15,562 nt of DNA from SAR202 cluster bacterium (GCA_030740335.1 JASLXL010000022.1:1-15562); one strand, 5' to 3'; numbered from the stretch's first letter, positions 7,536 through 15,226 are shown. Notes: generated from the letters alone by a model not told the origin. Numbers and translations: made by a program.

Positions 7536-8525
7536 GTGTTGGCAAAAGCGAATGGCGATCTGGTGCTCCAGGTAAAAGACCTGCGTACGCACTTCACGAC
7601 GCGCGCCGGAGTGACGAAAGCCGTCGACGGAGTGAGTTTTGATCTGCGCCAAGGTGAGACGCTGGGGATCGTCGGCGAATCGGCTTGCGGCAAGACGATA
7701 ACGGCCCTCTCCCTGTTGCGTCTTGTGCCGAGGCCTGCGGGTCAGATCGTCGGTGGCCAGATCATGTTCAAGGGCGAAGATTTGCTTCAGATGGACGATC
7801 GGGAGATGCGCCAGATACGCGGACGGCACATCTCCATGATCTTGCAAGACCCTCAAGCGTCACTCAACCCGGTGTTCACGGTTGGCTCTCAAATCATGGA
7901 AGCGGCACAGCTGCACCATTCAGACGAGGGCAAGGATGGGTTGCGCCACCGGGTGCAAGAAGCGCTCAGGATGGTGCAGATCTCTGACGCGGTGCGCCGC
8001 GTCGCCCAGTATCCTCATCAGATGAGCGGCGGTATAAAACAGCGCATAGTCGGTGCGATGATGATCACTTGCCAACCGGAGATATTGATCGCTGACGAAC
8101 CCACGACCTCACTTGATGTGACCATCCAAGCGCAGTATCTGCGGCTTTTGCGTGACATCCAGGCGGAAACGGGCCTATCCATCATATTTATAACCCATGA
8201 TTTCGGCGTCGTGGCCAGAATGTGTGACCGGGTGGCCGTGATGTACGCAGGGCGCATTGTGGAGACAGGAGACGTCCGTCGGATATTTCACCACCCCTCA
8301 CACCCATATACGCAGGCGCTGATTGCATCCGTACCTAAAATGGGAAAAGTAGAGCGGCTGGCATCCATCGAGGGGCAACCGCCATCGTTGATGGACCTGG
8401 GACCCGGTTGCGCGTTCGCTAAACGTTGTACCGCGGTGCACGACCGGTGCTGGGAGGAAGCACCACCCTCTTTCACTATGGCGGACGGTCACCACGCGGC
8501 CTGCTGGAAGCTGGAGGCATCATGA
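7536..8525 (+). CDS. Peptide-type ABC transporter ATPase, DppD-like
   Basis: This is one of two cytoplasmic ATPases that power the importer. Walker A is GESACGKT (47-54), where relatives usually have GESGCGKS; the essential GK(S/T) is kept. The Q-loop is at Gln104 (ILQDPQASLNP). The signature is MSGGIKQR (163-170), Walker B is ILIADE (183-188) and the H-loop is His221 (ITHDFGVVA). The C-terminal Dpp/Opp extension (oligo_HPY) has HPYTQALIASVP and the Cys pattern C292, C298, C305, C323, seen in family members that carry an iron-sulfur cluster. AGGAGG at 7526-7531 precedes GTG 7536 by four bases; the adjacent TTG 7539, seven bases away, is a possible alternative start. The stop overlaps the next gene by ATGA. 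Confidence 0.95.
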   Translation: MLAKANGDLVLQVKDLRTHFTTRAGVTKAVDGVSFDLRQGETLGIVGESACGKTITALSLLRLVPRPAGQIVGGQIMFKGEDLLQMDDREMRQIRGRHISMILQDPQASLNPVFTVGSQIMEAAQLHHSDEGKDGLRHRVQEALRMVQISDAVRRVAQYPHQMSGGIKQRIVGAMMITCQPEILIADEPTTSLDVTIQAQYLRLLRDIQAETGLSIIFITHDFGVVARMCDRVAVMYAGRIVETGDVRRIFHHPSHPYTQALIASVPKMGKVERLASIEGQPPSLMDLGPGCAFAKRCTAVHDRCWEEAPPSFTMADGHHAACWKLEAS

Positions 8526-9490
8526 ACGACATGGTCATCGAGGTTGAGGGCCTTAAGAAGTATTTCCCCATCACCAAAGGAATCCTTGTCAGCAAAACAG
8601 TTGCGCAAGTACAAGCCGTCGACAACATAAGCTTCGGCATCCGGCAAGGTGAGACTCTTGGGCTTGTAGGAGAATCGGGCTGTGGCAAAACGACGACCCT
8701 GAAGATGGTCTTGCGACTAGAGCAGCCCACTGCGGGTCGTGTTCTGTTCAACGGCCAGGACATCAAAGACTTCAAGGGAGATGAGTTGCGCGACTACCGA
8801 GCTTCGGTGCAGGCCGTCTTTCAGGACCCCTGGGCCTCGCTCAACCAAAGGATGCGTGTTGGACGTATAATCTCGGAGCCGATTCTGGTCAACGAAAAGA
8901 TGCCACCCGCTGAGGCCGAAGATCGGGTGGCCGAGGTCATGGAGGAAGTAGGCCTCTCGCCCGGCCTGGCGGATAGGTTCCCTCATGAGTTCAGTGGAGG
9001 ACAGCGCCAGCGCATTGCGGTCGCTAGCGCTCTCGCAAGCTATCCTCGACTCATCGTACTCGACGAGCCGGTGTCTGCACTGGATGTCTCAATACGCGCT
9101 CAGATCATGAACCTGCTCAAGGATATACAAGAAAAGTATGGGCTGAGCTTTTTACTTGTAGCGCACAACCTCGCGACAGTCCGCTATCTCACCCACCAGA
9201 CGGCGGTGATGTACCTGGGCCAGATCGTGGAGTACGCCTCCACTGATGAACTCTATGAGAACCCGCTTCACCCATACACGAAAGCCCTTTTCTCGGCCGC
9301 TCTTCCCAGCGACCCGGACGATCAACGTGAGGAGAATATCCTTACCGGAGAAGTACCTTCTCCGGTAAATCCGCCGGCGGGATGTCGGTTCCACCCACGG
9401 TGTCCTCTTGCCACGGAGAGGTGTGCGGTAGAGGCGCCCATCGTGAAAGAGACGGCCCAAGATCACACAGTTGCCTGCCATCTATATTGA
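8522..9490 (+). CDS. Peptide-type ABC transporter ATPase, DppF-like
   Basis: This second ATPase subunit has 322 residues. The ATG at 8522-8524 overlaps the TGA of the preceding ATPase (ATGA), which indicates translational coupling; an in-frame ATG at 8426 lies inside the upstream gene and is not the start. Walker A is GESGCGKT (50-57). The Q-loop is in VFQDPWASLNQRM, the signature is FSGGQRQR (157-164), Walker B is LIVLDE (177-182) with D-loop SALD, and the H-loop is His215 in VAHNLATV. Relatives usually have His-Asp at that last point, so the His-Asn is mildly unusual. The C-terminal extension has HPYTKALFSAALP and the Cys-containing GCRFHPRCPLATERC. A perfect 12-base inverted repeat lies within it at 9342-9368. 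Confidence 0.95.
   Translation: MNDMVIEVEGLKKYFPITKGILVSKTVAQVQAVDNISFGIRQGETLGLVGESGCGKTTTLKMVLRLEQPTAGRVLFNGQDIKDFKGDELRDYRASVQAVFQDPWASLNQRMRVGRIISEPILVNEKMPPAEAEDRVAEVMEEVGLSPGLADRFPHEFSGGQRQRIAVASALASYPRLIVLDEPVSALDVSIRAQIMNLLKDIQEKYGLSFLLVAHNLATVRYLTHQTAVMYLGQIVEYASTDELYENPLHPYTKALFSAALPSDPDDQREENILTGEVPSPVNPPAGCRFHPRCPLATERCAVEAPIVKETAQDHTVACHLY
9342..9368 (+). repeat. Perfect 12-base inverted repeat inside the DppF-like gene
   Basis: TTACCGGAGAAG (9342-9353) pairs with CTTCTCCGGTAA (9357-9368) over a 3-base TAC spacer. It encodes LTGEVPSPVN in the C-terminal extension. It would make a stable mRNA hairpin about 120 bases before the stop. No U-run follows. Confidence 0.7.
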
Positions 9491-9578
9491 ATCCTCTTTG
9501 CCTGTCCGATGGCGAAACGCAAACCCTGGCCCTCTACGAGCAGCTCCAAAGGACACACGAGACTCAAGGATGCGGATT

Positions 9579-9950
9579 ATGAAGATCACCGACGTGACGG
9601 TGATGGGATGCAACGGCTTCGCCCGGGGGAGTGAGAGGTCTTGCTGGCGCGAGTACACACTGATGAGGGCATTATTGGACTGGGGTTCACGGGTGCGGGC
9701 ATCTCGCTATGATCCGGCCGGTGTCATTGCTGCAACAGACTTCGTGCTCCGGGAGTTCAAAGGGGAGGTGGTCGGCGGGAACGCATCTCAACCCACGCCA
9801 ATACGGCACACCAACCCCCTTCCCAATGAGCTGGCGGGAAAGGTGGGAACGTACGCGAACAATGGGCGTAAAGCGGTCAAGATTCACGGCTCGACCACGA
9901 CTGTTTCCCTGGAGGGGGCTGAATCAGAGCGATCGTTTCTCAAAGATTGA
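9579..9950 (+). pseudogene. Enolase-superfamily (mandelate racemase type) remnant
   Basis: This is a decayed gene for an enzyme of the mandelate racemase/muconate-lactonising group. It keeps AAGGA (9566-9570) eight bases before ATG 9579 and the common N-terminus MKITDVTV. The capping domain is split over frames: bases 9650-9709 read RVHTDEGIIGLGFTGAGIS in the frame two bases on, matching the family's VRVxTDEGxxGxGE segment, then the original frame resumes at about 9711 with DPAGVIAATDFVLREF. A later ELAGKVGTYANNG recalls the LGGKVRDKVxxYANG segment just before the barrel, implying an internal deletion. The catalytic barrel is absent. It follows the transporter by 88 bases and was probably the last enzyme of that operon. 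No function is expected now. Confidence 0.65.
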
Positions 9951-10006
9951 TATGAGCGGAGCCCTCCGGGATGTCAACCAACAAATTTTGAAACCTGGGT
10001 GCTCCT

Positions 10007-10453
10007 ATGACTGATGGATACGCTGTGCTGTTTTTTCGACTGGTGCTCGGAATATTCCTGGGATTTACCTGTATGGTTATCGGCTATGTACTGAGCTGGG
10101 CCGCCCTTCTCTCGCTGCCAGGAAACCTCGAAATCAGCTCAAGCGGAGGTTTAGCTGGCATGGCACTGGGGGCAGGTATCGGAGCATCTATCGGCTGGTG
10201 GGAGACAAAAACCCAACGTCGCTACCAATTGGCGGCGGTTGTGGTCGTGATCGGAATCGCACTGCTAGGGGCATGGATTGGGCAGCAACTCGTGTCGGTG
10301 GAAATTGCAGGAGCCAGGGCTTCTGTGCAAAGGTTCAAGCCGGTGGCATTCGGAGCCTTCTTGGGTGGGAATATTACTGCGTTAGCGATCTACTCCATCC
10401 TCGCCTTCGTCAGAACCCACGGATCAAGATTCAGTCGCACCTCGAGGGCGTAA
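10007..10453 (+). CDS. Small four-helix integral membrane protein, function unknown
   Basis: I do not recognise a named family. The 148-residue product has four hydrophobic segments at about residues 10-36, 47-64, 73-92 and 112-135, with the Gly/Ala-rich second helix (GGLAGMALGAGIGASIGWW) and a basic C-terminal tail (RTHGSRFSRTSRA). The hairpin-like spacing and Gly-zipper residues suggest a compact helical bundle. ATG 10007 has only a weak purine stretch upstream (GGGTG, about four bases away). The gene lies 56 bases after the enolase-superfamily remnant on the same strand, so it may be the last gene of the transport operon or an independent one. A stop-free hydrophobic frame of this length in GC-rich DNA is probably a real gene. 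Confidence 0.65.
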   Translation: MTDGYAVLFFRLVLGIFLGFTCMVIGYVLSWAALLSLPGNLEISSSGGLAGMALGAGIGASIGWWETKTQRRYQLAAVVVVIGIALLGAWIGQQLVSVEIAGARASVQRFKPVAFGAFLGGNITALAIYSILAFVRTHGSRFSRTSRA

Positions 10454-10803
10454 CCCCGACACAGATCGCACCGCGTACGTAAATCCCATGTCGCCAACTT
10501 GCCTGGTCCATCCGGGTACCGGCGCATCGCCGAGGCGTTTGGTTGTAGCCTTCTACGGGGGCTGTGATGACAAGAGGTGAATTTGAGGATTGCGAGGGCA
10601 ACAACGCCCCACTTGCCATTAAAGTATCCGCTCCTGGAACCCAGGCTAACTTAGGGTAATGTCTTTTTAGAAATAGAGACGGCCGAAGGCCTCATCGGGT
10701 ACACCCTCTCAGGATGCCAGTTAAACCGGCAAGTTAATATACACCTAAATCAGCATGGGGCTTGGAACCGTCACTGTTTTAGGTGTGCACCCCGAGTCGC
10801 CTC
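10454..10803. other. Non-coding gap between convergent genes
   Basis: These 350 bases lie between the membrane protein (plus) and the dehydrogenase gene (minus). Short frames here lack ribosome binding sites and recognisable content. Small inverted repeats are visible: GGCC-GAA-GGCC near 10681-10693, CCTGG-AAC-CCAGG near 10634-10646, and the larger stem at 10741-10786. No RNA gene was recognised. Confidence 0.55.
10741..10786 (-). terminator. Candidate terminator stem for the gap transcript
   Basis: ACACCTAAA (10741-10749) and TTTAGGTGT (10778-10786) are perfect 9-base arms around a 28-base loop. They lie 18 bases past the stop of the minus-strand dehydrogenase gene. On that strand the sequence continues ATATTAACTT, only loosely U-rich. 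The loop is long for an intrinsic terminator, so the role is tentative. Confidence 0.4.
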
Positions 10804-11817
10804 TTACAGCCCTTTGTCGGCCAAAAAGGCGGCCAGGTCGGCGGTGCGGCAGGAGTAGCCCCATTCGTTGTCGTACCAGCCCACGACCTTAACCAGGTCA
10901 CCGCCCATCGACATCGTCGAGAGACCGTCGATGATTGAGCTATGGGTGTTCAGCTTGAAATCGGAGCTTACTAGTGGTTCGTCCGTGTACTCAAGTATGC
11001 CGTTGAGCGTGGTGGATGCGGCGGCCTTGTAGGCGTCGTTGATCTCGTCGACTGAAGCGGCTTCGCCCAAATTGGCCACGAAATCGGTGACGGAGACCGT
11101 GGCCGTCGGCACACGCATGGCCATGCCATGAATCTTGCCGTCCAGCTCAGGCAGCACCAGTCCCACTGCCCGCGCTGCGCCCGTGGATGTGGGGATGATA
11201 TTCAATGCGGCGGCTCGCGCTCTTCGCAGGTCCTCGTGGACCTGGTCGAGTATCTTCTGGTCGTTCGTGTACGCGTGGACAGTCGTCATCAGGCCGCGCT
11301 CCACACCGAAGTTGTCGTTGAGCACTTTGACCATGGTGGCGATGCAGTTGGTCGTGCAGGAAGCGTTGGATAAGATGTCGTGCTGATCAGGGTCGTAGTT
11401 GTCTTCGTTGACGCCTAGGACGACGGTCAGGTCCTCGCCTTTGGCGGGTGCGGAGATGATGACCTTCTTGGCGCCGCCTTTGATGTGGCCTCTGGCTGCT
11501 CCAGCGTCGGTGAAGAACCCGGTCGATTCGACGACCACATCGGCCCCGAGATCGCCCCAGGGTAGCTGAGCGGGGTCACGCTCGGAGAGCACGCGGATCG
11601 AATTGCCGTCGATCTCGATGCTGTCGTCGGTGGCCGAGACTTTGCCTGGGTAGACGCCGTAGGTTGAGTCATATTTGAACAGGTGGGCGTTGTCGGAGGG
11701 TTTGCCCAGGTCGTTGACGGCCACGACGTTCAGCTGGTCGGGGTGCCGTTCCATGATGGCCCTCAGAACCTGTCTTCCGATCCTGCCGAAGCCGTTAATT
11801 CCTACGTTGGTCGCCAT
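10804..11817 (-). CDS. gap: Glyceraldehyde-3-phosphate dehydrogenase, type I
   Basis: This cytoplasmic glycolytic enzyme converts glyceraldehyde 3-phosphate, NAD and phosphate to 1,3-bisphosphoglycerate. The N-terminal Rossmann motif is [11 protein letters not shown], and the first acidic residue after strand two (VNDLGKP, Asp36) favours NAD over NADP. The catalytic cysteine is Cys154 in [11 protein letters not shown], and His181 in [11 protein letters not shown] is the general base. The substrate-binding STGAARAVG and the C-terminal [12 protein letters not shown] are intact. The length, 337, is typical. The ATG at 11815-11817 has AGGAGGG (minus strand, bases 11824-11830) six bases upstream. 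It is the last gene of the cluster with enolase, 173 bases behind it; that gap might hold its own promoter, but none is clear. Confidence 0.97.
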   Translation of the reverse strand: MATNVGINGFGRIGRQVLRAIMERHPDQLNVVAVNDLGKPSDNAHLFKYDSTYGVYPGKVSATDDSIEIDGNSIRVLSERDPAQLPWGDLGADVVVESTGFFTDAGAARGHIKGGAKKVIISAPAKGEDLTVVLGVNEDNYDPDQHDILSNASCTTNCIATMVKVLNDNFGVERGLMTTVHAYTNDQKILDQVHEDLRRARAAALNIIPTSTGAARAVGLVLPELDGKIHGMAMRVPTATVSVTDFVANLGEAASVDEINDAYKAAASTTLNGILEYTDEPLVSSDFKLNTHSSIIDGLSTMSMGGDLVKVVGWYDNEWGYSCRTADLAAFLADKGL

Positions 11818-11990
11818 GGGCTGCCCTCCTGATTTGAAATTGATGAGTATGAGTGCGGTTGGTCAAACTGAAAGATCAATGAGCCCCACAATCTTAACTC
11901 AGGTGAGAGTCGTTGGGTACTCGGAATCGTGAAGAATCTGCATCGACTTTTAGCATCTCGATACGCCCTGAAACCATCACCGGACGGAAG

Positions 11991-13286
11991 TCAGCGGGAG
12001 GTGAATCGTGAGTACACTGCTGAGCCGGCGAAGATGGCTTTATCGCCGAGCTCGTCCTCGATACGAAGGAGCCGATTGTATTTCGCCGTCCGCTCACCTC
12101 GGGCGGGAGCGCCCGCCTTGATCTGCCCTGCTGAGACACCGACGGCTAGGTCTGCGATCGACGTGTCCTCGGTCTCGCCTGACCGATGGCTGATCACCGT
12201 GCCCCACCCGGCGTCGTGGGCGATCCGGATCGCTTCCAGCGTCTCCGATAGCGTGCCGATCTGGTTGAACTTGATCAGCACCGCATTGCCCGCGTCCTGC
12301 TCGACGCCCTGCCGGATCGTATCAGGGTTGGTAGTGAGCAGGTCGTCTCCTACAAGCTGAACCTTCGTGCCGAGACGGCTGGTCATCTTCGCCCAAGACG
12401 TCCAGTCGGTCTCTGTTAGCCCGTCTTCTATCGACACCAAGGCTGGGTAATTGGCTAACCACTCCTCGTATAGGTCGATGAGCCCATCTGTCGACAGCCT
12501 CCTGCCTTCTCGAACGAGATTATATCCACCGGTCCCCACAGCGAACTCCGACGCCGCGACATCCATCGCCAGGAAGCAGTCTTGGCCAGAGATGTAACCT
12601 GCCTTCTCGATGGCCTCGATCAGGATTTCGACGGGCGCTTCATTGGTGGCAAAAGCCGGAGCGAATCCGCCCTCATCGCCCACCAAAGTGCCTAGATTCC
12701 GGTCGCTGAGGATGGACTTGAGGGCATGGTAGACTTCGATTCCCGCTTGCAGGGCGCGAGAGAACGAGTCGAACCCGGCCGGGACGATCATGAACTCCTG
12801 GAAGTCAGTGGAGTTCTCGGCATGCCTGCCGCCGTTGATCACATTTAGCATCGGAACAGGAAGCGTGACAGAGCGGTCTCGGGCCATGTATGCATACAGA
12901 GGTTGACCCGCGCTCTGTGCTGCCGCACGCGCCACCGCGAGTGACACGCCTAGAATTGCGTTCGCGCCGAGCCGACTCTTGTCGGGAGTGCCGTCGAGCT
13001 TCTTGAGCGCATCGTCAATGGCAGCCTGGTCCAACGGATCGACGCCCATGACCGCGTCGGCGATCTCGGTGCGCACGTTGTCGACGGCTTTGAGCACGCC
13101 CCGTCCGCCGTAGCGCGACGAGTCGCCGTCTCGGAGTTCGAGCGCTTCAGCCTCGCCAGTTGAAGCGCCAGAAGGCACGAGCGCCCGGCCCAACGCGCCG
13201 TCGGACAGAACGACATCCACCTCGACGGTCGGGTTCGCCCTGGAATCAAGCACTTCGCGAGCCTTGACCTCGGCAATCGCCGTCAT
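11991..13286 (-). CDS. eno: Enolase (phosphopyruvate hydratase)
   Basis: This enzyme catalyses 2-phosphoglycerate to phosphoenolpyruvate in glycolysis and the reverse in gluconeogenesis. It is a full-length 431-residue enolase. The N-terminal domain has AREVLDSRANPTVEV and SGASTGEAEALELRDGD. All catalytic positions can be seen: Glu205 in VGDEGGFAP, metal ligands Asp242 (AMDVAAS), Glu287 (SIEDGL) and Asp314 (VGDDLL), Lys339 (LIKFNQIGT), His367 in SHRSGETED, and Lys390. The last motif reads IKAGAPARGER where most have IKTGAPARSER, a mild variation. Its ATG (13284-13286) overlaps the TGA of the preceding gene, so it is translationally coupled to it. It is unrelated in role to the enolase-superfamily relic at 9.6 kb. 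Confidence 0.97.
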   Translation of the reverse strand: MTAIAEVKAREVLDSRANPTVEVDVVLSDGALGRALVPSGASTGEAEALELRDGDSSRYGGRGVLKAVDNVRTEIADAVMGVDPLDQAAIDDALKKLDGTPDKSRLGANAILGVSLAVARAAAQSAGQPLYAYMARDRSVTLPVPMLNVINGGRHAENSTDFQEFMIVPAGFDSFSRALQAGIEVYHALKSILSDRNLGTLVGDEGGFAPAFATNEAPVEILIEAIEKAGYISGQDCFLAMDVAASEFAVGTGGYNLVREGRRLSTDGLIDLYEEWLANYPALVSIEDGLTETDWTSWAKMTSRLGTKVQLVGDDLLTTNPDTIRQGVEQDAGNAVLIKFNQIGTLSETLEAIRIAHDAGWGTVISHRSGETEDTSIADLAVGVSAGQIKAGAPARGERTAKYNRLLRIEDELGDKAIFAGSAVYSRFTSR

Positions 13287-13771
13287 GGCATCCCGGCCTC
13301 ATTGCGCCGCCTCGCAGCATCGAGCGCTTTGTTCACGGCGTCTACGGGGTCGGACGCGACAATGATCGCCTTGTCAACGCCGCCATCGCGGTTGAGCTGC
13401 CATGTGCCGAGTCCGATTACAGGGATGTTATCACCCAACGCATGGCCGATCTCCGACAGTGTTCCGAACGCGCCGCCTACGGCAATCGTCGCCCGGCCTG
13501 TCTTCACGACGATCACATTCCGGGCATAGCCCATGCCGGTGCAGATGGGGATGTCCACCCATCGATTGGCGTCGCTTGGATCGTTCCAGGGCAATATCCC
13601 GATCGTCGTCCCGCCGGCCAGTTTCGCGCCAAAGCAAGCGCCCTCCATGACGCCGCCAAGGCCGCCGCACACGACTGTCGCTCCGCGGCTAGCTAGCTCA
13701 TATCCAACACGCTCCGCCGCAAGCGTAACATCCGCCGTCGGCCTACCCGCTCCAATAACCGAGATTATCAC
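13283..13771 (-). CDS. TIGR00725/LOG-like Rossmann-fold nucleotide-binding protein
   Basis: This 162-residue cytoplasmic protein is of the SLOG/LOG-like group, in the TIGR00725 branch formerly annotated as putative lysine decarboxylase. The N-terminal ISVIGAGRP starts the Rossmann fold. CGGLGGVMEGACFGAKLAGG (35-54) is the phosphate-binding GGxxGxM region. MGYARNVIVVKTG (80-92) and VGGAFGTLSEIGHAL (98-112) correspond to the later GG(x)GTxxE motif. Relatives of the true LOG enzymes release cytokinin-like bases from nucleotides, but this branch has no settled activity. The start is GTG 13769-13771 with GGAGAG (minus strand, bases 13782-13787) ten bases upstream. It leads the cluster and overlaps enolase by four bases, an arrangement that suggests a link to central metabolism. 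Confidence 0.88.
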   Translation of the reverse strand: MIISVIGAGRPTADVTLAAERVGYELASRGATVVCGGLGGVMEGACFGAKLAGGTTIGILPWNDPSDANRWVDIPICTGMGYARNVIVVKTGRATIAVGGAFGTLSEIGHALGDNIPVIGLGTWQLNRDGGVDKAIIVASDPVDAVNKALDAARRRNEAGMP

Positions 13772-13811
13772 CTTTCACACGCTCTCCGTAGCTGGTACCT
13801 ACACAGAGTCG

Positions 13812-13820
13812 ATTATATCA
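13812..13820 (-). promoter_or_regulatory. Extended -10 promoter TGATATAAT of the eno-gap cluster
   Basis: On the minus strand this reads TG-A-TATAAT, a perfect -10 hexamer with the extended TGn element. No good -35 box is found at 16-18 bases, as is usual for extended -10 promoters. Transcription would start near 13805, about 34 bases before the GTG at 13771. Confidence 0.6.
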
Positions 13821-13859
13821 GGAGGTTACGCTTTGAGGGGCCATTTGCCGGTTGCACCG

Positions 13860-14157
13860 TTGTCCGAATCACCAACTTCCAGGCGGAGTCTGTGCGCCAA
13901 GACGGACCTCTGTTGAACACCAACCACAGCCATGCTGTGAGCGAAGCAATGCTGACCGATAGAAGGACGACCAGCATATACCCATCCTCGTCAAGCCTGT
14001 ATGTCGTGGGTTTCCGGATCCAAAGCTGAACGCTGAAATGGCCGTGAACAGCGCCCGGCCGGTGGCAACCGACGCCATCGTGCGGAGGCCGGCCAGCTTT
14101 TCCGCCAGGCGGAGCTCGACCTCGATGACACCCTCCCGGCGCTCCGGCCAGGATGAT
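13860..14157 (-). other. Gap with possible decayed membrane-protein fragment
   Basis: No confident gene is present. On the minus strand a frame running 14241 to 13813 contains a strong hydrophobic stretch, MLVVLLSVSIASLTAWLWLV, starting at 13977, which looks like one membrane helix. Upstream of it a different frame reads GVIEVELRLAEKLAGLRTMA (about 14128-14069), an amphipathic helix-like piece. The two could be parts of one gene cut by a frameshift and by the IS3 remnant that begins near 14158. The long frame also runs into the IS remnant without a ribosome binding site, so I do not call it as a CDS. Confidence 0.25.
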
Positions 14158-14223
14158 CCTGACCTGTCCCCTTGAAAACTGGTCTAGGTGTAATGTTAGT
14201 AACCTGGGCGGTAGAAAGGAGAA

Positions 14224-14480
14224 ATACCAAGGAAGAACCATACGCCAGAACAGATCATCAACAAACTGCAGGAGGCAGAGTCAGCCATATCCGGAGGCGG
14301 CACGACGGCCGAGGCCAACGGCCAGATCTGAGTCACCGAGCAAACCTTCTACCGATGTGGCGTAACGAGTATGGGAGTCTAAGGGTCGACTAAGTCAAGG
14401 GTCTGAAGCGACTCGAGTTGGAGAACGATTGCCTCAAGAGAGTTGTTGCCGACTTGACCATGGACAACCAGGCACTGTAA
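14224..14480 (+). pseudogene. IS3 OrfA remnant (second element)
   Basis: The expected ATG appears as ATA (14224-14226), with GGAG just upstream. The frame reads PRKNHTPEQIINKLQEAESA, then hits TGA at 14329-14331 within what should be the helix-turn-helix (VTEQTFYR follows the stop). The next frame continues WRNEYGSLRVD and, after another stop, VKGLKRLELENDCLKRVVAD and LTMDNQAL, the leucine-zipper end of OrfA. The product is therefore split over at least two frames and cannot be made. Confidence 0.8.
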
Positions 14481-15226
14481 AGAGGCAGCTGAGGGAAACT
14501 TCTCTAAGCCCGACCCGTCTTCGCCGATGCGCTGAGCACGCTAGAGAGGCCTTCAGAGTCTCACAACCTTCGGGCCTGCAGAGTGCTCGGTCGATCCTGG
14601 TCTATCCAGTGATATGAACTCGCAGCCTCGGATGACGAGCGGGCTCTCACAGATGACGTCATCGGACTGGCAAGCCGGTACGGTAAGTACGGCTGCCGCA
14701 GGATCACCGCCCTACTCAAATATCGTGGTTGGAGTGTGAACCACAAGAGAATGGAGAGGATTTAACGGCGATCGGGGCTGATTGGTACATTAAGTCCTCT
14801 GACGTTATCGAGTCTTTGACCGAGTTGATGGTGCCCAAGGGTGTGCCCGATCACATTCGCTCCGACAATGGGCTGGAGTTTACGGTCGGGGCTATTCAGG
14901 AGTGGCCAAGGAAGATGGGAGCTAAGACACTGTACATCGGGACATCAGAGTCCGGGTCACCTTGAGAGAATGGCTGTGTGGAGAGTTTCGGTGAGAAAGT
15001 TCAGGGACGAGTTGGTGGATTGGGAGATCTTCTACACGTTGCCGGAGGTGCAGGTACTGGCGGAGCAGTACAGACAAGCCTAAAACGGCATCAGCCGCAC
15101 GGCTCGTTGGGCTACAGCCGCCGTCACCACAGATCATCCAGGCTGTTGACACGGTTCCAGCCCCTATTGGAATATCGTAGGGAGTGGTACAAAGACTGGG
15201 GCAGGAACCGTATCAACGTTCGTTAA
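14481..15226 (+). pseudogene. IS3 OrfB (DDE transposase) remnant with core deletion
   Basis: Pieces of the integrase-type transposase appear in several frames: RACRVLG-like (near 14571), then DDERALTDDVIGLASRYGKY and CRRITALLKYRGWSVNHKRM (14632-14766). The sequence then jumps directly to SSDVIESLTELMV and IRSDNGLEFTVGAIQEW (about 14793-14905). The stretch between these, normally 50-60 codons and containing the first catalytic Asp, is gone. The second Asp (SDNG) and the Glu region (ENGCVESF, after a TGA at 14963-14965) remain. The end reads RDELVDWEIFYTLPEVQVLA and HGSLGY in different frames. Confidence 0.82.

Larger units (their letters stand above)
14158..15226 (+). mobile_element. Degraded IS3-family insertion sequence
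   Basis: This is a dead element with OrfA and OrfB recognisable in pieces. The left end is probably near 14158, where CCTGTCCCCTTGAAAACTGG resembles IS3-group termini. The right end is not clear and no matching inverted repeat was found by 15330. Coding traces run to about 15226, ending against the stop codon of the CoA-transferase gene on the opposite strand. Numerous stops, at least three frame changes and an internal deletion show long inactivity. Confidence 0.8.

Noticed and set aside
8426..8521. N-terminal extension of the DppF-like ATPase
   Set aside because: The extra 32 codons lie inside the upstream ATPase gene and look like shifted-frame sequence; the ATGA overlap start at 8522 fits the family N-terminus.
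9471..9578. Earlier start for the enolase-superfamily remnant
   Set aside because: It would overlap the ATPase stop and lacks family sequence; ATG 9579 with AAGGA gives the usual MKITDV start.
10630..10650. tRNA T-arm-like CCTGG-AAC-CCAGG
   Set aside because: The loop is only three bases and no acceptor, D or anticodon arms can be folded around it.
13813..14241. Minus-strand 142-codon frame as an intact gene
   Set aside because: It begins inside the IS remnant, has Gly/Arg/Pro-rich shifted-frame content in its first half and no ribosome binding site; only a fragment is considered possible.
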